Source: Sphingobacteriaceae bacterium
Lineage (GTDB): Bacteria; Bacteroidota; Bacteroidia; B-17B0; Aurantibacillaceae
DNA length: 64,000 nucleotides
Assembly (NCBI GenBank): GCA_016715905.1
Contig: JADJXI010000005.1
Location: 434,001 to 498,000 of the forward strand
Reading direction: 5' to 3'
In this document: positions 1 to 8,848 of the stretch, in pieces
Position numbering within the stretch: the stretch's first letter is position 1
Layout of the letters: each line of letters starts with the position of its first letter
Translations under genes and position numbers: made by a program
The notes under the pieces: generated by a model
What the model was told of the DNA's origin: nothing
The model's input: only the letters and a program-made list of their open reading frames with translations
Database searches by the model: none

Positions 1-1625
1 CGGTTACTAAAAAGGCAGATGGTGAGCCTGAATTTGAAATCGGAAAAATTGTAGAGGAACGTGAAGTTACCGATGATGAGAATAAGGCAGCAAAACTGGT
101 GGAGCAATTTGGAGAGTATGATCCAACATTAGACTTGGGTGAATATAAATTTCCGGGGTTTGACTTACTGAATGATTATGGTAATCACCAAAGCAAGGTT
201 AATCAGGAAGAATTAATTATGAATAAGGACCGTATTGTTGGTACCTTAAAAAATTACGGAATTGAAATTGATAAAATAACGGCTACCGTTGGTCCAACGG
301 TAACTTTGTATGAAATTGTTCCCGCAGCTGGCGTAAGAATCAGTAAAATTAAAAATCTGGAAGACGATATTGCATTAAGTTTGGCTGCATTAGGCATTCG
401 TATTATTGCGCCAATTCCGGGCAGAGGAACAATTGGTATTGAAGTTCCGAACCAAACACCGGAAATGGTTCCTATGAAAAATATTCTGGCGTCAGAAAAA
501 TTCAATAATTCAAGTTTTGAGTTGCCCATTGCATTGGGAAAAACAATCAGTAATGAAATTTTCATAGCCGATCTTTCTAAAATGCCTCACTTATTAATGG
601 CCGGAGCAACCGGACAAGGAAAGTCGGTGGGATTAAATGCCGTATTGGTTTCGCTACTTTATAAAAAACATCCTTCGCAGGTAAAATTTGTTTTGGTAGA
701 CCCTAAAAAAGTAGAGCTCACACTTTTCAATAAAATTGAAAGACACTTTTTGGCCAAGTTACCGAATAGCGAAGATGCCATTATAACCGATAATACCAAA
801 GTGATTCATACACTCAACTCACTTTGTATTGAAATGGATAATCGATATGCCTTGTTACAGGATGCAGGTTGTCGTAATTTAAAGGAATACAATGCCAAGT
901 TTGTTGCTCGCAAATTAAATCCAAATGACGGGCATAAGTTTTTACCTTATATTGTTTTAGTAGTAGATGAATTTGCTGATTTGATTATGACGGCAGGCAA
1001 AGAAGTTGAAACGCCTATTGCTCGTTTAGCACAATTAGCCCGTGCCATTGGAATACATTTAATTATTGCCACGCAACGTCCTTCCGTTAATATTATTACC
1101 GGTACCATAAAAGCCAACTTTCCTGCTCGTATTGCATTTAGAGTAACCAGTAAAATTGATAGCAGAACTATATTGGATATTGGAGGCGCTGAACAATTAA
1201 TTGGTAGAGGAGATATGTTATTAAGCACCGGAAATGATTTAATTCGTATTCAATGTGCATTTGTAGATACGCCTGAAGTGGAAAAAATTTGTGAATTTAT
1301 AGGAAGTCAACGCGCTTATCCAAGTGCATTTTTATTACCTGAATATGTGGGTGAAGATGGAAGTGATGGAAAAGATATGGTTGATTTATCGGAAAGAGAT
1401 AAAATGTTTGATGATGCTGCTAAATTGGTGGTACAATTTCAACAGGGTAGCGCATCGTTTTTGCAGCGTAAATTAAAATTAGGGTATAACAGAGCCGGTA
1501 GAATTGTCGATCAATTAGAAGCTGCGGGAATAATCGGACCTTTTGAAGGAAGCAAAGCAAGAGAAGTTTTGATAAAAGATATGGGATCTTTAGAGGAAAT
1601 TTTACAAAAATTAAGAAATCAGTAA
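1..1625 (+). CDS. ftsK: DNA translocase FtsK, C-terminal part (5' end outside window)
   Basis: This is the C-terminal half of an FtsK/SpoIIIE double-stranded DNA pump, which moves chromosome ends across the division septum and activates XerCD recombination. The reading frame is open from base 3 at the window edge, so the GTG at 99 is internal and not the start. Visible are the Walker A loop (GATGQGKS, about nt 603-626), a Walker B strand ending in VVDEFADL (about nt 958-981), and a C-terminal winged-helix gamma domain (residues after VQFQQGSASF) that reads KOPS-type polar sequences in this family. About 540 residues are visible; the N-terminal membrane domain must lie upstream. It is followed after 63 bp by a lolA-like gene, a common Bacteroidota neighbour. 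Confidence 0.95.
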   Translation, partial: VTKKADGEPEFEIGKIVEEREVTDDENKAAKLVEQFGEYDPTLDLGEYKFPGFDLLNDYGNHQSKVNQEELIMNKDRIVGTLKNYGIEIDKITATVGPTVTLYEIVPAAGVRISKIKNLEDDIALSLAALGIRIIAPIPGRGTIGIEVPNQTPEMVPMKNILASEKFNNSSFELPIALGKTISNEIFIADLSKMPHLLMAGATGQGKSVGLNAVLVSLLYKKHPSQVKFVLVDPKKVELTLFNKIERHFLAKLPNSEDAIITDNTKVIHTLNSLCIEMDNRYALLQDAGCRNLKEYNAKFVARKLNPNDGHKFLPYIVLVVDEFADLIMTAGKEVETPIARLAQLARAIGIHLIIATQRPSVNIITGTIKANFPARIAFRVTSKIDSRTILDIGGAEQLIGRGDMLLSTGNDLIRIQCAFVDTPEVEKICEFIGSQRAYPSAFLLPEYVGEDGSDGKDMVDLSERDKMFDDAAKLVVQFQQGSASFLQRKLKLGYNRAGRIVDQLEAAGIIGPFEGSKAREVLIKDMGSLEEILQKLRNQ

Positions 1626-1667
1626 GATTATTGTCCACAAATTCGCAATTCACTCGTATTTTGGTAT

Positions 1668-1675
1668 TAAATTTG
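1668..1675 (+). promoter_or_regulatory. Possible -7 promoter box of lolA-like gene
   Basis: TAAATTTG matches the Bacteroidota -7 consensus TAnnTTTG and lies 13 bp before the ATG at 1689. I see no clear TTG at the right -33 distance, so the call rests on one box. Confidence 0.3.
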
Positions 1676-1688
1676 TACGGATAAGGTT

Positions 1689-2339
1689 ATGAAAAATTTA
1701 CTCTTAATATTGGTTTTTTCTTTTGCTACTCTTCATGCACAAGACCAAGACCCAAAAGCTAAAGCTATTCTAGATGATTTAAGCAAGTCAACTAAAACGT
1801 ATAAATCAATTACAGCAGATTTGGTTTTTAAAATGTTGAATAAGGAAAAAAAACCCATTGATAAACCGCAAGCTTGGAAAATTCAAACAAAGGGGCAGAA
1901 ATTCCGTCTTGAGATTCCGGGCAATTTAATTGTTTGTGATGGAAAAACGATTTGGAATTACAATAAGGATGCTAAGGAAGTTACTATAAAAGATTATGAT
2001 CCGGATAATGAAGAGCAAAACATCAGTAAAATATTTACTTTATATGAAACAGGGTATAAGTATAAGTATGATAGGGAGCTGAAAATTGGCGCAGTTACTT
2101 GTCATGCCATTGATTTATTTCCTGCCATAAAACCCGAGAAAAAGAAATTTCATACCGTGAAGTTGTTTATCGACAAGAATAAAAAGCAAATTGTGCAAAT
2201 GAAAATGATGATGAAGGATGGGGGAGAGCAAACTTATGAAATTAAAAGTCTGAAATCGAATATTGAAATTCCGGATACACAATTTACTTTTGACACCAAA
2301 GGATTTAAAGCCGATCAGATCAATGATGAACGTGATTAA
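1689..2339 (+). CDS. lolA: LolA-like outer-membrane lipoprotein carrier protein
   Basis: A 216-residue periplasmic protein with a clear signal peptide (MKNLLLILVFSFATLHAQ). The rest reads as the LolA fold: an amphipathic start, then strands such as KFRLEIPGNLIVCDGKTIWNY and a C-terminal segment IPDTQFTFDTKGF. LolA proteins shield the acyl chains of lipoproteins on their way from the inner to the outer membrane. Its place directly after ftsK is usual in Bacteroidota. The stop overlaps the stop of the convergent phoH gene by 4 bp, so no terminator fits between them. The subfamily (true LolA or a LolA-like paralogue) cannot be settled by eye. Confidence 0.8.
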   Translation: MKNLLLILVFSFATLHAQDQDPKAKAILDDLSKSTKTYKSITADLVFKMLNKEKKPIDKPQAWKIQTKGQKFRLEIPGNLIVCDGKTIWNYNKDAKEVTIKDYDPDNEEQNISKIFTLYETGYKYKYDRELKIGAVTCHAIDLFPAIKPEKKKFHTVKLFIDKNKKQIVQMKMMMKDGGEQTYEIKSLKSNIEIPDTQFTFDTKGFKADQINDERD

Positions 2340-3286
2340 TTTTCACTCCCGTAACGGTCAACAATTGCACTTACCAATTTGTGTCTGATTACATCTGATT
2401 TATCCAGGTAAATAAATTCTATACCCTCAATATTTTTAAGCAGTTTCATGGCATTGATTAATCCACTGGGTTGTTTGCTTGGCAAATCTACCTGAGTGGA
2501 GTCGCCGGTAATAATAAATTTAGCATTGGCGCCCATTCGAGTTAAAAACATTTTCATTTGACTTTCGGTTGTATTTTGAGCTTCATCTAAAATAACAAAG
2601 GCATTATCTAATGTACGGCCTCGCATAAAGGCAAGTGGTGCAATTTGTATGGTTCTGTTTTCGAGATACTGATTTAATTTATCGGCCGGAATCATATCAC
2701 TTAGTGCATCATACAAGGGTTGCATATAAGGATCTAATTTTTCTTTTAGATCTCCGGGCAAAAAGCCCAAGTTTTCTCCGGCTTCTACAGCAGGCCTAGT
2801 TAAAATTATTCTCTTTACTTCCTTATTTTTTAAACCTTTAACCGCAAGTGCCACGGCGGTATAGGTTTTACCTGTGCCTGCTGGTCCTATGGCAAACAAC
2901 ATATCGTTTTTTACAATACTGGCCGTCATTTTACGTTGGTTAGGTGTTTTAGCTTTAATCACCAATCCGTTATTCCCAAATAAAATAACATCGTTGTTAA
3001 CTATTTCATCTTTACCTTCTAGTATATTATCACCGGTGGGTCCCAACAGTCGTTCTATGACCGATTCGGTTAATATGCCGGTTTTATGGTAATGTTCGGT
3101 TAATAAATTCAGTTTCTTTTCAAAATTTTGAATTTCATTTTCTTCGCCAAGCACCTTAAGGGAATAACCCCTGGCAATTAATTTGAGTTTTGAAAAGTGC
3201 TTTTTTATGATGTTTAATTTGATATCGTTTACTCCGTATATTTCAATGGGGTCTATGCTTTCGAGTGTAATAATTTTTTCGGTCAT
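2336..3286 (-). CDS. PhoH-family ATPase (PhoH-like)
   Basis: A 316-residue PhoH/YbeZ-like P-loop ATPase. A Walker A motif (GPAGTGKT) sits near residue 134, followed by the family blocks LTRPAVEAGENLGFLPGD and DPYMQPLYDAL, and a Walker B-like FVILDEAQNTT. PhoH-like proteins are cytoplasmic nucleotide-binding proteins linked to RNA and ribosome metabolism, often beside ybeY; here no ybeY is adjacent. The start ATG at 3286 gives the expected N-terminal extension. It runs divergently from the SAM-hydrolase gene across a 113-bp gap. Confidence 0.92.
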   Translation of the reverse strand: MTEKIITLESIDPIEIYGVNDIKLNIIKKHFSKLKLIARGYSLKVLGEENEIQNFEKKLNLLTEHYHKTGILTESVIERLLGPTGDNILEGKDEIVNNDVILFGNNGLVIKAKTPNQRKMTASIVKNDMLFAIGPAGTGKTYTAVALAVKGLKNKEVKRIILTRPAVEAGENLGFLPGDLKEKLDPYMQPLYDALSDMIPADKLNQYLENRTIQIAPLAFMRGRTLDNAFVILDEAQNTTESQMKMFLTRMGANAKFIITGDSTQVDLPSKQPSGLINAMKLLKNIEGIEFIYLDKSDVIRHKLVSAIVDRYGSEN

Positions 3287-3386
3287 GCTTTTTCGTTTCT
3301 GTAAGTTCTTGAGATTAACCTCTTTTTGTTTATAAACCTGTTAATCTATAGTCAAGTTTAAAAAATTTAAGGGCTTAAAAAATATT

Positions 3387-3394
3387 TACTTTTG
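3387..3394 (+). promoter_or_regulatory. -7 promoter box, start codon 5 bp downstream
   Basis: TACTTTTG is an exact TAnnTTTG -7 box, only 5 bp before the ATG at 3400. Transcription should start at or next to the ATG, giving a leaderless or near-leaderless message. A -33 TTG is not clear (TTTA at 3366-3369 with a 17-bp spacer is the nearest). Confidence 0.4.
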
Positions 3395-3399
3395 AACAA

Positions 3400-4236
3400 A
3401 TGGGAATTGTTACATTAACAACAGATTTGGGTTATCGCGATCCGTATCTCGCAATTGTAAAAGCCGGTTTATTGGCGGGCAATTCCAATTTACAAATTAT
3501 CGACTTGAGTTGTGATATTCGCGATAATAATATTTCCGACGCTGCATTTATCCTAAAAAACTCTATTCAATATTTTCCCGATAATACCATCCATTTAGTT
3601 GCAGTTAAATTTATTGTAGAAAGTGCTCAGCCTAATAAAACCAATCATATTGACAATACCCGTTACCTGCTTACTAAATATAAAAATCAATATATTGTGA
3701 GCCCTGATAACGGATTGTTCACCTTGGTTGATCCTCTTTTTAATTCACCGGTATATCAAATTTATTTTGAAGACAATTCAAAGCATCATTTTTTTCTGAA
3801 AGATGTTTTTATGGATGTGGCTAAGGTTTTATTAAGTACTAAGGAGGAAGATACTGAAGCTGCGCTGAAAGATATTGGAACTATAACCGATGATTATTAT
3901 AAGGCCATACAATTTGAAAGTTTTGTAGATAAAAATGTGTTACGCGGAAAAGGAATTTACATTGATGATTTTGGTAATATCATTACCAACATAACCAAAG
4001 AGCAGTTTGCAAATATAATAGGTAAAAGAAGTTTCACGATTACTTTACCAGGCGCACGCATTAGTAAAATACAAAGAACTTATGATGAAGTAAAGTTAGG
4101 TCAACCCTTGGTGTTATTCAACAGCTTTGGGCATTTAGAAGTAGCAGTTAACGGGGGTAGTGCACAAAAAATGTTGTGCCCTAGGGATATCGGAACCAAA
4201 TTCGATTTTAATTTATTAATTGAATTCAATGATTAA
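3400..4236 (+). CDS. SAM hydroxide adenosyltransferase / SAM hydrolase (DUF62 family)
   Basis: A 278-residue member of the SAM_HAT (DUF62) family, which cleaves S-adenosylmethionine to adenosine and methionine using a water-derived hydroxide. The N-terminal block LTTDLGYRDPYLAIVKAG carries the conserved Asp residues; IVSPDNGLFTL and IDDFGNIITNIT are further family signatures, the last one in the C-terminal beta domain. It fills the usual length. The next gene starts inside its end (8-bp overlap), so the two are probably co-transcribed. Its biological role in Bacteroidota is not known to me. Confidence 0.88.
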   Translation: MGIVTLTTDLGYRDPYLAIVKAGLLAGNSNLQIIDLSCDIRDNNISDAAFILKNSIQYFPDNTIHLVAVKFIVESAQPNKTNHIDNTRYLLTKYKNQYIVSPDNGLFTLVDPLFNSPVYQIYFEDNSKHHFFLKDVFMDVAKVLLSTKEEDTEAALKDIGTITDDYYKAIQFESFVDKNVLRGKGIYIDDFGNIITNITKEQFANIIGKRSFTITLPGARISKIQRTYDEVKLGQPLVLFNSFGHLEVAVNGGSAQKMLCPRDIGTKFDFNLLIEFND

Positions 4237-4519
4237 ACGTATTGTAAAACTTACTTTCCGGGAAGATAAAGTGGAAGAGTTTAAGTCAATTTTTAAAGAA
4301 AACTGGTTATTTATAAAAAATTTTGACGGTTGTAAGCACGTGGAGTTACTACAGGATCAGGATAACCCCTGTGTGTTTTTCACCTATAGTTTGTGGGATG
4401 ATGAAGAATGTGTAGAGAATTATCGCAAATCTGAATTATTTAATAAAGTTTGGTCTTCGGTAAAAATTCTATTTGCCGATAAAGCCCAAGCCTGGTCGGT
4501 TAGAGAGATTTTAACTTAA
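4229..4519 (+). CDS. Antibiotic biosynthesis monooxygenase (ABM) fold protein
   Basis: A 96-residue protein with the dimeric ferredoxin-like ABM fold: a first strand IKRIVKLTF, a helix rich in Glu/Lys (EEFKSIFKENW), the HVELLQDQDNP strand and a final FFTYSLWDDEECVENYRKS segment. I chose the ATG at 4229 over the TTG at 4220 because family members begin just before the first strand. The start overlaps the DUF62 stop by 8 bp, suggesting translational coupling. ABM proteins range from heme or quinone oxygenases to small-molecule sensors; no substrate can be read from sequence. The 3' end overlaps the end of idi by 20 bp. Confidence 0.75.
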   Translation: MIKRIVKLTFREDKVEEFKSIFKENWLFIKNFDGCKHVELLQDQDNPCVFFTYSLWDDEECVENYRKSELFNKVWSSVKILFADKAQAWSVREILT

Positions 4520-5033
4520 AAAATTTTTCAAAAGCAATTTTAAACCAAAAGGTATATTGATGAGGATGTGCCATTAAATCTTTTTCTATTTCTTCAATGC
4601 TTTTCCATTGATAAGCCGCTACTTCTTCTTTATTAATAATCGGATCTTTATCACTGGTTCCGGTAAACACATAATCAAATTCATGTTCAATCAATCCGTT
4701 TTCAAAACCCGAGGCCTCTTCGCTTGATTTATAAATAAAATGATTTTTTAATTCTAATGCAACCTTCATGCCCATCTCTTCCATAAGTCTACGGTTTGCT
4801 GCGTCTAAAGTTTCTTCTCCGGGCCGGGGATGTGAGCAGCAAGCGTTAGTCCATAAACCCGGACTATGATATTTATTTAAAGCACGTTGTTGCAAAAGCA
4901 TATAACCTTTAGAATTAAATATAAAAACTGAAAAGGCACGGTGTAAAGAACCACTTTGGTGCGCTTCCATTTTTTCCATTTCGCCGATAATCTGGTCATT
5001 TTCGTCAACTAATATTACAAATTCATTCGCCAT
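4500..5033 (-). CDS. idi: Isopentenyl-diphosphate delta-isomerase, type I
   Basis: A 177-residue Nudix-fold enzyme that interconverts isopentenyl and dimethylallyl diphosphate for isoprenoid (quinone, undecaprenol) synthesis. The catalytic Cys lies in TNACCSHPRPGE, and the Nudix-like helix AANRRLMEEMGM supplies metal-binding Glu residues. EEVAAYQWKSIEEI is the conserved C-terminal stretch. The ATG at 5033 (MANEFVILVDEND) is preferred over the in-frame TTG at 5054, since the family starts just before this strand. Length agrees with bacterial type I enzymes. It is convergent with the ABM gene, with a 20-bp overlap. Confidence 0.92.
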   Translation of the reverse strand: MANEFVILVDENDQIIGEMEKMEAHQSGSLHRAFSVFIFNSKGYMLLQQRALNKYHSPGLWTNACCSHPRPGEETLDAANRRLMEEMGMKVALELKNHFIYKSSEEASGFENGLIEHEFDYVFTGTSDKDPIINKEEVAAYQWKSIEEIEKDLMAHPHQYTFWFKIAFEKFFKLKSL

Positions 5034-5064
5034 AATCTGAACGTGAAAGTACAATTTTTAAAAA

Positions 5065-5133
5065 CCAATTAAAAAAACATTTCAGCCACTTATGCATTGA
5101 ATTTTACATTTCAGAATATAAAGGTTATTTTAG
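5065..5133 (+). promoter_or_regulatory. Putative LytTR operator and promoter of the propeller-kinase operon
   Basis: CCAATTAA (5065-5072) and CCACTTAT (5086-5093) form a direct repeat with starts 21 bp apart. A -7-like box, TATTTTAG (one mismatch to TAnnTTTG), begins 33 bp after the second repeat, at 5126. The 21-bp period is the known geometry of LytTR-family DNA-binding domains, and the operon downstream encodes such a regulator. Three other places in the window share the arrangement. Confidence 0.4.
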
Positions 5134-5142
5134 TATTTAGTT

Positions 5143-8085
5143 ATTCGTAAAGTAATACATATTCTGCTTTTTTTTATTCTCTCTGTTCAATTCAGGTTAA
5201 CTGCACAGCAGTATTATTTTAAAAATTACTCACCCGAAAACGGTTTATTAAGCACTCAATTTGCCTGTATTTTTCAGGATTCTAAGGGATATATATGGGC
5301 CGGGGGATATGGAGGTTTAACTCGATTTGATGGTTTTGAATATCATAATTTCAGCCCTAAAAACGGATTAATTGAACATAACACATTATGTATAGGCGAA
5401 AGTAATAGTGGTGAAATTTTATCCGGTTCCGGCAAAGGATTAAACGTAATCTCGGGCAGAAAGGTAAAGCAGTATCTTTCTTCTCAATATTTTAACGGTG
5501 CAGGTATTACTTCCATATTATTAAATGCTAACCGTCAAACTTTAATTGGCACAACAAAAGGTATTTTTAATTATGATCATGGGAAGATATCTGAACTCAT
5601 GTCCTTTAAAGGTATTAAAGTAAATGGTTTTTGTTATGCTGGCGAACATTTATTAGTGGCGACAGACAATGGAGTGATGATAAAAACCGGAGATGCAATT
5701 AAAACCTTAAATGTAAATAATGGGTTAAAGTCAAATAAAATAAATTGCGTAAGTGTTTATCAGCAAAAATATATTTTTGGCAGTGACGCCGGTTTAATGG
5801 TTTATAATCCGGAGAATGAAAAAGTAATTAATTACGGTATTGAACAGGGTTTAATAGATGAAGGAATATTAACGGTGGTGAATCAAGGCAATCAATATTT
5901 ATGGATTGGAAGCAACTCCGGTTTAATGCGCTTTAGTCCAAAGGAATTCAAATATTATACAGTGGGACCGGATAATAATTCAAATGTTATAAAATGTTTG
6001 TTGCTTGACAGGGAAGATAATGTTTGGATGGGCACGCATAGCGGGTTGTTCAAATACAGAGACGATGCTTTTTCATCTTTTGATAAGGTGAATGGTCCGG
6101 GTAATGCTTTTATTTTTCAGATATTCAGAGATCACACTGGTAATTTGTGGCTTTGTACTGATAATAGTGGAATTTATAAATACAGTGGTGGTTATTTTAA
6201 ACGTTATGGGTTAAAAGAAGGATTGAATACGAATGTAGCCAAAGCCGGCTTGCAACACAGCAATAAAAAAATACTTTTCGGAACAAAAGACGGAATTGTT
6301 GAATATAAAAATGATCGATTTTATGAGATCCCTATTCCTAAAGAATTTGCAGGTTTGTGTGAAATGTTGATTGAAGATAAGGATGGCTCAGTTTGGATTG
6401 CCGGCGGAAATGGAGTAGCCCTGATGAAATGGGTGAATAATACACCGCAGTTAACTTATAAAGCCTTACCGTCATCCGTTTCACACCAGGCTTATTGTTT
6501 ATGGAAAGATTCCGAAAATACCATTTGGATTGGAAGTTCGCCTGCAGGATTATTTAAAGTGGAAGGAGATTCAATTGTGAGTATGAATCGTCGATTAAAT
6601 TTAAAGGAGGAAAATTTTTATGCTATTCGAGATTATAAAAATTATTTGCTGGTAGCAACGCTAAACGGGTTATATATTTTAAATACTAAAACCGGAGAAG
6701 GAAATTATATTAATGAGTCGGATGGATTAAATTCTGAATTAGTATATTCTATTGAGTTGACAAGAGACCGTAAAAACCTATGGATTGGCACTAACCAGGG
6801 GATTAATAAATTAAATTTAGAAAAGTATTTTACGGATCAAGTTATTCAAATTGAATCTTACAGTAAACAGGATGGATTTACAGGTGTTGAGTGTAATTCT
6901 AATGGAATATGGGAAGATGAAAACGGAACTTTGTGGTTTGGTACAGTTAGTGGTTTGGTAAAACACGAACCCTCTAAACTTAAACCGAATAAGGTTAAAA
7001 ATAGTACGCTTATTCAATCTATAAAAATTTTCAGTGAGGATACACTGTTGAAGGACGGAAGTGAGTTAGAGAGTAAATTCAATACCATTGCATTTTATTA
7101 TAAAGGAATTTGTTTTACAAACCCTGAAAATGTAAAGTACAGGAAACAACTTGTGGGATTAGAAAAAGAATGGAGCGAACCCAACAATGAAAATTACAGC
7201 AAATACGCTAATCTGGCGCCCGGTAATTATACCTTTATGGTAAAAAGTTGTAATAATGAAGGTGTTTGGGATGAAAATCCAACCACCTTTTCATTCACCA
7301 TCTTACGACCCTTTTATGCAACCTGGTGGTTTAATGCGCTTTTAATTTCAACTATACTTTTATTGGCATATACAGCATTCACTATACGCGTAAAAAGCAT
7401 ACAAAGAAAGCAAAAACAGGAAACAGAACGTAGAGTTGAATTGAGTAAAATTGAGTTAAAGGCTTTAAGAGCGCAAATGAATCCGCATTTTATTTTTAAT
7501 TCGTTGAATTCTATCCAACATTACATATTTAATTCAAAAAGTGATGAGGCAATTAAATACTTAAGCAAGTTCGCAAGGCTTGTTCGTACTATTTTAAATA
7601 ATTCAAATAAACCATACGTTACAGTTGGCGAAGATTTAGAAGCACTTATTTTATACCTGGAGTTGGAACAGATGCGCTTTGAAGGGAAATTTGAATATGA
7701 AATTATTGTTGATAATAAAGTAGATATCGATTACGATATTATGCCTCCATTATTAATACAACCCTATGTGGAAAATGCTATTTTGCATGGGTTGAATCCA
7801 AAGCCGGGTAAAGGTAAATTAAGTATTAGTTTTAAATCTGCCGATAATTATTTAATTTGCATCATAAGTGATGATGGAATTGGTAGAGAAAAAGCATCAG
7901 AAATAAAAAGAACTATGCCGGTGAGTAAACATAAATCATTAGGAATGAAAATAACGGAAGATCGTTTGAGAATAATGAATGATGCCAGTAACTCACCGCT
8001 AAGTGTTGAAATAACTGATTTAAAAAATGAGGCAGGATTAGCGTGCGGAACAGAAGTTAAAATATTCATACCCATAATGGGATAA
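5143..8085 (+). CDS. Two-component sensor: Reg_prop beta-propeller, Y_Y_Y, LytS-type histidine kinase
   Basis: A 980-residue membrane sensor kinase. The frame is open and propeller-like well upstream of the first ATG (5599), back to a stop at 5131, and contains a good signal peptide (RKVIHILLFFILSVQFRLTAQ). No ATG, GTG or TTG exists there, so I place the start at ATT 5143; this is an inference. Order: signal peptide, about a dozen Reg_prop blades with the DxxGxIWxGT-like pattern (e.g. DRKNLWIGTNQGINKL), a Y_Y_Y domain (LAPGNYTFMVKSCN), one membrane helix near nt 7315-7385, then a PF06580 kinase with the phospho-His in MNPHFIFNSLN and the ATPase N box (VENAIL) and DDGIG. Such sensors often detect glycans. 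It is followed after 10 bp by its LytTR regulator. Confidence 0.85.
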   Translation: MRKVIHILLFFILSVQFRLTAQQYYFKNYSPENGLLSTQFACIFQDSKGYIWAGGYGGLTRFDGFEYHNFSPKNGLIEHNTLCIGESNSGEILSGSGKGLNVISGRKVKQYLSSQYFNGAGITSILLNANRQTLIGTTKGIFNYDHGKISELMSFKGIKVNGFCYAGEHLLVATDNGVMIKTGDAIKTLNVNNGLKSNKINCVSVYQQKYIFGSDAGLMVYNPENEKVINYGIEQGLIDEGILTVVNQGNQYLWIGSNSGLMRFSPKEFKYYTVGPDNNSNVIKCLLLDREDNVWMGTHSGLFKYRDDAFSSFDKVNGPGNAFIFQIFRDHTGNLWLCTDNSGIYKYSGGYFKRYGLKEGLNTNVAKAGLQHSNKKILFGTKDGIVEYKNDRFYEIPIPKEFAGLCEMLIEDKDGSVWIAGGNGVALMKWVNNTPQLTYKALPSSVSHQAYCLWKDSENTIWIGSSPAGLFKVEGDSIVSMNRRLNLKEENFYAIRDYKNYLLVATLNGLYILNTKTGEGNYINESDGLNSELVYSIELTRDRKNLWIGTNQGINKLNLEKYFTDQVIQIESYSKQDGFTGVECNSNGIWEDENGTLWFGTVSGLVKHEPSKLKPNKVKNSTLIQSIKIFSEDTLLKDGSELESKFNTIAFYYKGICFTNPENVKYRKQLVGLEKEWSEPNNENYSKYANLAPGNYTFMVKSCNNEGVWDENPTTFSFTILRPFYATWWFNALLISTILLLAYTAFTIRVKSIQRKQKQETERRVELSKIELKALRAQMNPHFIFNSLNSIQHYIFNSKSDEAIKYLSKFARLVRTILNNSNKPYVTVGEDLEALILYLELEQMRFEGKFEYEIIVDNKVDIDYDIMPPLLIQPYVENAILHGLNPKPGKGKLSISFKSADNYLICIISDDGIGREKASEIKRTMPVSKHKSLGMKITEDRLRIMNDASNSPLSVEITDLKNEAGLACGTEVKIFIPIMG

Positions 8086-8095
8086 AATAAAAATT

Positions 8096-8848
8096 ATGAA
8101 AGCAGTTATTGTAGAGGACGAACAAAAGAGCCGCGAAATGCTGGCCGGCCTCGTTAAAAAGATGTGTCCTGATGTTGAAATTGTTGGCTTAGCCGCTGAT
8201 GTAAAACAGGGAGTTAAAATGATCAAAGAATTTAATCCTGCCTTGGTGTTCTTGGATATTTCTATGCCCGACGGAAGCGGGTTTGATTTATTAGAAGAAG
8301 TTAGCGGAAATAAATTTGAATTAATTTTTGCTACAGCAAGCGATGCGCACGCAATTCGTGCCATAAAGTATAGCGCTTGCGATTATTTACTAAAGCCAAT
8401 TGATGTGGATGAACTTAAAGAAGCTGTTGAAAGAGCAAAACAACGTAGAAATGCGGCACCTCAGGGCATGGAAAACTTACATTTATTAATTGAACAGCTG
8501 AAACGTAAAGACGACGACTTTCAAAAAATAACTTTGCCTACCGGCAATGCTTTTGAAATCGTTAGTTTAAAAGACATTATACGTTGTGAGGCGGATACCA
8601 GTTACACCATATTTTACCTCACCGATAAACGTAAATTGATGGTAAGCGCCGGGTTAAAACATTATGAAGAGTTATTGCCTGAGCGTGATTTTATTCGTGT
8701 ACATCATCATCATTTAATAAATATGCAACATGTTCTCAGGTATCTCAAAACGGATGGTGGATATGCAGTAATGAGCGATGGCTCGCAAATCGAAATCAGT
8801 AGAAGGAAAAAGGATTCTTTTATTGAGAAGCTAAATAAAAATATTTAA
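8096..8848 (+). CDS. LytTR-family response regulator
   Basis: A 250-residue response regulator. The receiver domain (about residues 1-120) shows the acidic pair VEDEQ and phospho-acceptor Asp in LVFLDISMPDGSGF, with the conserved Lys in YLLKPIDVDEL. The C-terminal LytTR domain (about residues 145-245) has the typical CEADTSYTIFYL strand, RDFIRVHHHHLINMQHV and SDGSQIEISRRKK. It is the evident partner of the kinase 10 bp upstream. LytTR proteins bind pairs of 9-bp direct repeats spaced by 21 bp; such pairs occur before this operon (5065-5093) and elsewhere in the window. Its stop overlaps the convergent gene's stop by 4 bp. Confidence 0.93.
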   Translation: MKAVIVEDEQKSREMLAGLVKKMCPDVEIVGLAADVKQGVKMIKEFNPALVFLDISMPDGSGFDLLEEVSGNKFELIFATASDAHAIRAIKYSACDYLLKPIDVDELKEAVERAKQRRNAAPQGMENLHLLIEQLKRKDDDFQKITLPTGNAFEIVSLKDIIRCEADTSYTIFYLTDKRKLMVSAGLKHYEELLPERDFIRVHHHHLINMQHVLRYLKTDGGYAVMSDGSQIEISRRKKDSFIEKLNKNI

